The notes under the pieces were generated by a model that was not told where the DNA came from, made no database searches, and was given only the letters and a program-made list of their open reading frames with translations. From Bacteroidota bacterium (GTDB lineage: Bacteria > Bacteroidota > Bacteroidia > Bacteroidales > Prolixibacteraceae): a stretch of DNA of 7,512 nt. Every line of letters starts with the position of its first letter. Positions within the stretch are counted from its first letter, which is position 1. Position numbers and translations under genes: made by a program. This document shows positions 6,479 to 7,512 of this stretch, piece after piece. The DNA is taken from the NCBI GenBank assembly GCA_030695265.1, contig JAUYTA010000021.1:1-7512 (forward strand). Reading direction: 5' to 3'.

Positions 6479-6688
6479 TCATCCAACCAAAAAATCAGCA
6501 ATGTTCCCTAAACTACTGACTGTTCCTTTGTAAAATTCGCTGTATTTACATCGGGTACAGGTGATGGCTGTAAATCTTCTGTTCTGAATATTGAAAAACC
6601 TTGAGAAGCCGTTTCCTGTTGTACGAATCACATCTGCTTCTGCCTGAGTGTTTCCACATTTTGGGCAATGATACTTTGTCTGTTGCAT
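6479..6688 (-). CDS. DUF2082-like zinc-ribbon protein, putative nucleic-acid binding
   Basis: This small protein of 69 aa has a four-cysteine zinc ribbon: C8-P-K-C11 near the N-terminus and C44-T-R-C47 after a predicted beta hairpin. The sequence between and after them (FNIQNRRFTAITCTRCKYSEFYK, ending in DFLVG) follows the pattern of the DUF2082 family, described as zinc-ribbon nucleic-acid-binding proteins. Members have no established cellular role, and binding here is inferred. Length is normal for the family and the gene appears complete. The start ATG (6688-6686) precedes the first knuckle by seven residues. Its leader consists largely of AAAGTT-type repeats (6694-6731). The pfp gene follows 123 bases downstream with its own candidate promoter, so co-transcription is uncertain. 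Confidence 0.8.
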   Translation of the reverse strand: MQQTKYHCPKCGNTQAEADVIRTTGNGFSRFFNIQNRRFTAITCTRCKYSEFYKGTVSSLGNIADFLVG

Positions 6689-6693
6689 GACGG

Positions 6694-6731
6694 TAAAAGT
6701 TTAAAGTTAAAGTTGTTAAAAGTTTAAAGTT
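6694..6731. repeat. 15-bp direct repeat with five AAAGTT units
   Basis: TAAAAGTTTAAAGTT occurs at 6694-6708 and again at 6717-6731, a period of 23 bp. Altogether five AAAGTT hexamers start at 6696, 6703, 6709, 6719 and 6726. They fill most of the 74-bp spacer upstream of the zinc-ribbon gene. This may be simple-sequence slippage or a regulator-binding array; nothing decides between them. Confidence 0.75.
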
Positions 6732-6762
6732 GTGTTCCGAAAATTCACAATGTCATTCGTGG

Positions 6763-6951
6763 TCACTCATTTTCATCAGTTGTACCTTCCTGAATATTTT
6801 TCTCCACCATTCGCCGGGCATCCCGAAGCGCCTTGGCGATAATCCATTCAATTTGTCCGTTTGCACTGCGGAATTCCTGTGCCGCCCATTTTTCAAGGGC
6901 ATCATATACATCAGGATCAATGCGCAATACAAATGATTTTTTCTTTGCCAT
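6763..6951 (-). CDS. Arc-like ribbon-helix-helix protein
   Basis: This is a 62-aa putative DNA-binding regulator of the MetJ/Arc ribbon-helix-helix type, expected to act as a dimer with paired beta strands in the major groove. Residues S6-F7-V8-L9-R10-I11 form the strand, with alternating residues facing DNA. Residues about 13-28 (PDVYDALEKWAAQEFR) form helix 1 and S29-N31-G32-Q33 the turn. Helix 2 runs from about 33 to 48 (QIEWIIAKALRDARRM), followed by a short acidic tail. The start is set by a strong Shine-Dalgarno AGGAG (6961-6957) five bases before the ATG, which stands out because the other complete genes here lack one. No toxin gene lies next to it: the hydrolase and zinc-ribbon neighbours are not toxin-like, so an antitoxin role is not supported. 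Its target is unknown. Confidence 0.82.
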   Translation of the reverse strand: MAKKKSFVLRIDPDVYDALEKWAAQEFRSANGQIEWIIAKALRDARRMVEKNIQEGTTDENE

Positions 6952-6956
6952 AACTT

Positions 6957-6961
6957 CTCCT
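6957..6961 (-). promoter_or_regulatory. Strong Shine-Dalgarno site of the ribbon-helix-helix gene
   Basis: AGGAG on the minus strand, within GAGGAAAGGAGAAGTT, lies five bases before the ATG. It fixes the start. It is notable in a genome type where initiation usually relies on A-rich leaders. Confidence 0.75.
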
Positions 6962-7017
6962 TTCCTCTAATTCAATCTAAAATCATTACGAACATAAAAT
7001 GCTCTCTGCAAATGGGT

Positions 7018-7512
7018 TTAATTGATTTGCATTTGTATCCACTTTAAAATCTCTGTCAGTGCTATTGGAGAAAAAGTCTGTTCAATCACTGCGTATTCTG
7101 CAGGTGAGCCAGTTTTACACTCCTGAAACAAGTGATTTAAATTAGGAATCTCAATTGTGGTTACTTTTTTATTTCCACCTTTTATCAATGCGTTCTTGAT
7201 AGCTTCCAAATTTTCTTTTGGTGGAACCTGAAGATCTTTTTCACCATTGATTGCCAAAACCGGGCATTTTACTTTTTCCAAAGCAATGGCCGGATTGTAT
7301 TTTATGAAAAATAACATCCAGGGGTTCGCAATTTGATCAACTTGTGATTTCACAAAATCATCTTCACTCATACTTTCAGGCTTTTGAGCATTTGGATTGT
7401 CTCTTAATACCTGTTTGAGGTAACTTGTAAGATCAGTTTTTAATTGCTCCAAACTGGTTGATTTTGCAATAATTTCAAAAGCACCGATATTGATACTCTT
7501 TACCTTTTGTAA
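7018..7512 (-). CDS. Serine alpha/beta hydrolase, C-terminal part (5' end outside window)
   Basis: The frame stays open to the window edge and gives 164 C-terminal residues of an alpha/beta-hydrolase-fold enzyme, probably an esterase or peptidase-like hydrolase. The block CPVLAINGEKDLQVPP carries the catalytic acid Asp (codon 7236-7234), and NLNHLFQECKTG carries the catalytic His (codon 7134-7132). The tail, SPAEYAVIEQTFSPIALTEILKWI, is typical of this fold. The nucleophile Ser and any signal peptide lie outside the window, so localisation and substrate cannot be given. A TTG at 7452-7450 could be mistaken for a start, but coding sequence continues upstream of it. The stop lies 66 bases before the ribbon-helix-helix gene on the same strand, with no clear terminator between, so read-through is possible. 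Confidence 0.82.
   Translation of the reverse strand, partial: LQKVKSINIGAFEIIAKSTSLEQLKTDLTSYLKQVLRDNPNAQKPESMSEDDFVKSQVDQIANPWMLFFIKYNPAIALEKVKCPVLAINGEKDLQVPPKENLEAIKNALIKGGNKKVTTIEIPNLNHLFQECKTGSPAEYAVIEQTFSPIALTEILKWIQMQIN

Noticed and set aside
6730..6936. Plus-strand frame over the ribbon-helix-helix gene
   Set aside because: The minus-strand frame has a recognisable ribbon-helix-helix sequence and a strong Shine-Dalgarno site; the plus frame has neither.
6763..6951. Ribbon-helix-helix gene as antitoxin of a toxin-antitoxin pair
   Set aside because: No small toxin-like frame overlaps or adjoins it; the neighbours are a zinc-ribbon protein and an alpha/beta hydrolase.
7450..7452. TTG as start of the alpha/beta hydrolase
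   Set aside because: The frame is open up to the window edge, and an alpha/beta hydrolase needs its nucleophile region upstream, so this is an internal leucine codon.

Overview
The window looks like chromosomal DNA of a Bacteroidota bacterium, probably a Bacteroidales/Marinilabiliales-type anaerobe or facultative anaerobe. The signs are a DPP5-type S9 peptidase, a NigD-like lipoprotein, a long PPi-dependent phosphofructokinase, several lipoprotein signal peptides, A-rich leaders mostly without a Shine-Dalgarno sequence, and -7 boxes of the TAnnTTTG type. No rRNA, tRNA, CRISPR array, transposase or recombinase gene was seen.

Layout. The left edge holds the 3' part of rsmE (+, 3-515). It abuts the stop codon of a dpp5-like peptidase (-, 516-2597) with no bases between them. 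After a 273-bp gap containing a minus-strand terminator (2795-2837) comes a NigD-like lipoprotein (-, 2871-3542). A lipoprotein thioredoxin (+, 3960-4475) follows, bracketed by two 145-bp inverted repeats (3670-3814 and 4482-4626). A bidirectional terminator (4638-4668) separates it from pfp (-, 4697-6355). Upstream of pfp lie a candidate promoter and operator-like palindrome, a DUF2082-type zinc-ribbon protein (-, 6479-6688), a ribbon-helix-helix protein (-, 6763-6951) and the 3' part of a serine alpha/beta hydrolase (-, 7018 to beyond the edge).

The genes do not form one pathway. They cover ribosome modification, extracytoplasmic peptide breakdown, envelope thiol redox, PPi-linked glycolysis, and two small proteins likely to bind nucleic acid.

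The most unusual element is the inverted-repeat pair. The copies align over 145 bp without gaps (128 identical, about 88%). Each copy has its own centred dyad of GTCA boxes spaced about 10-11 bp. The enclosed thioredoxin gene is the only plus-strand gene within an otherwise all-minus run from dpp5 to the right edge. This suggests a repeat-bounded, possibly invertible or mobilised, segment. No recombinase is visible, so that idea remains inference.
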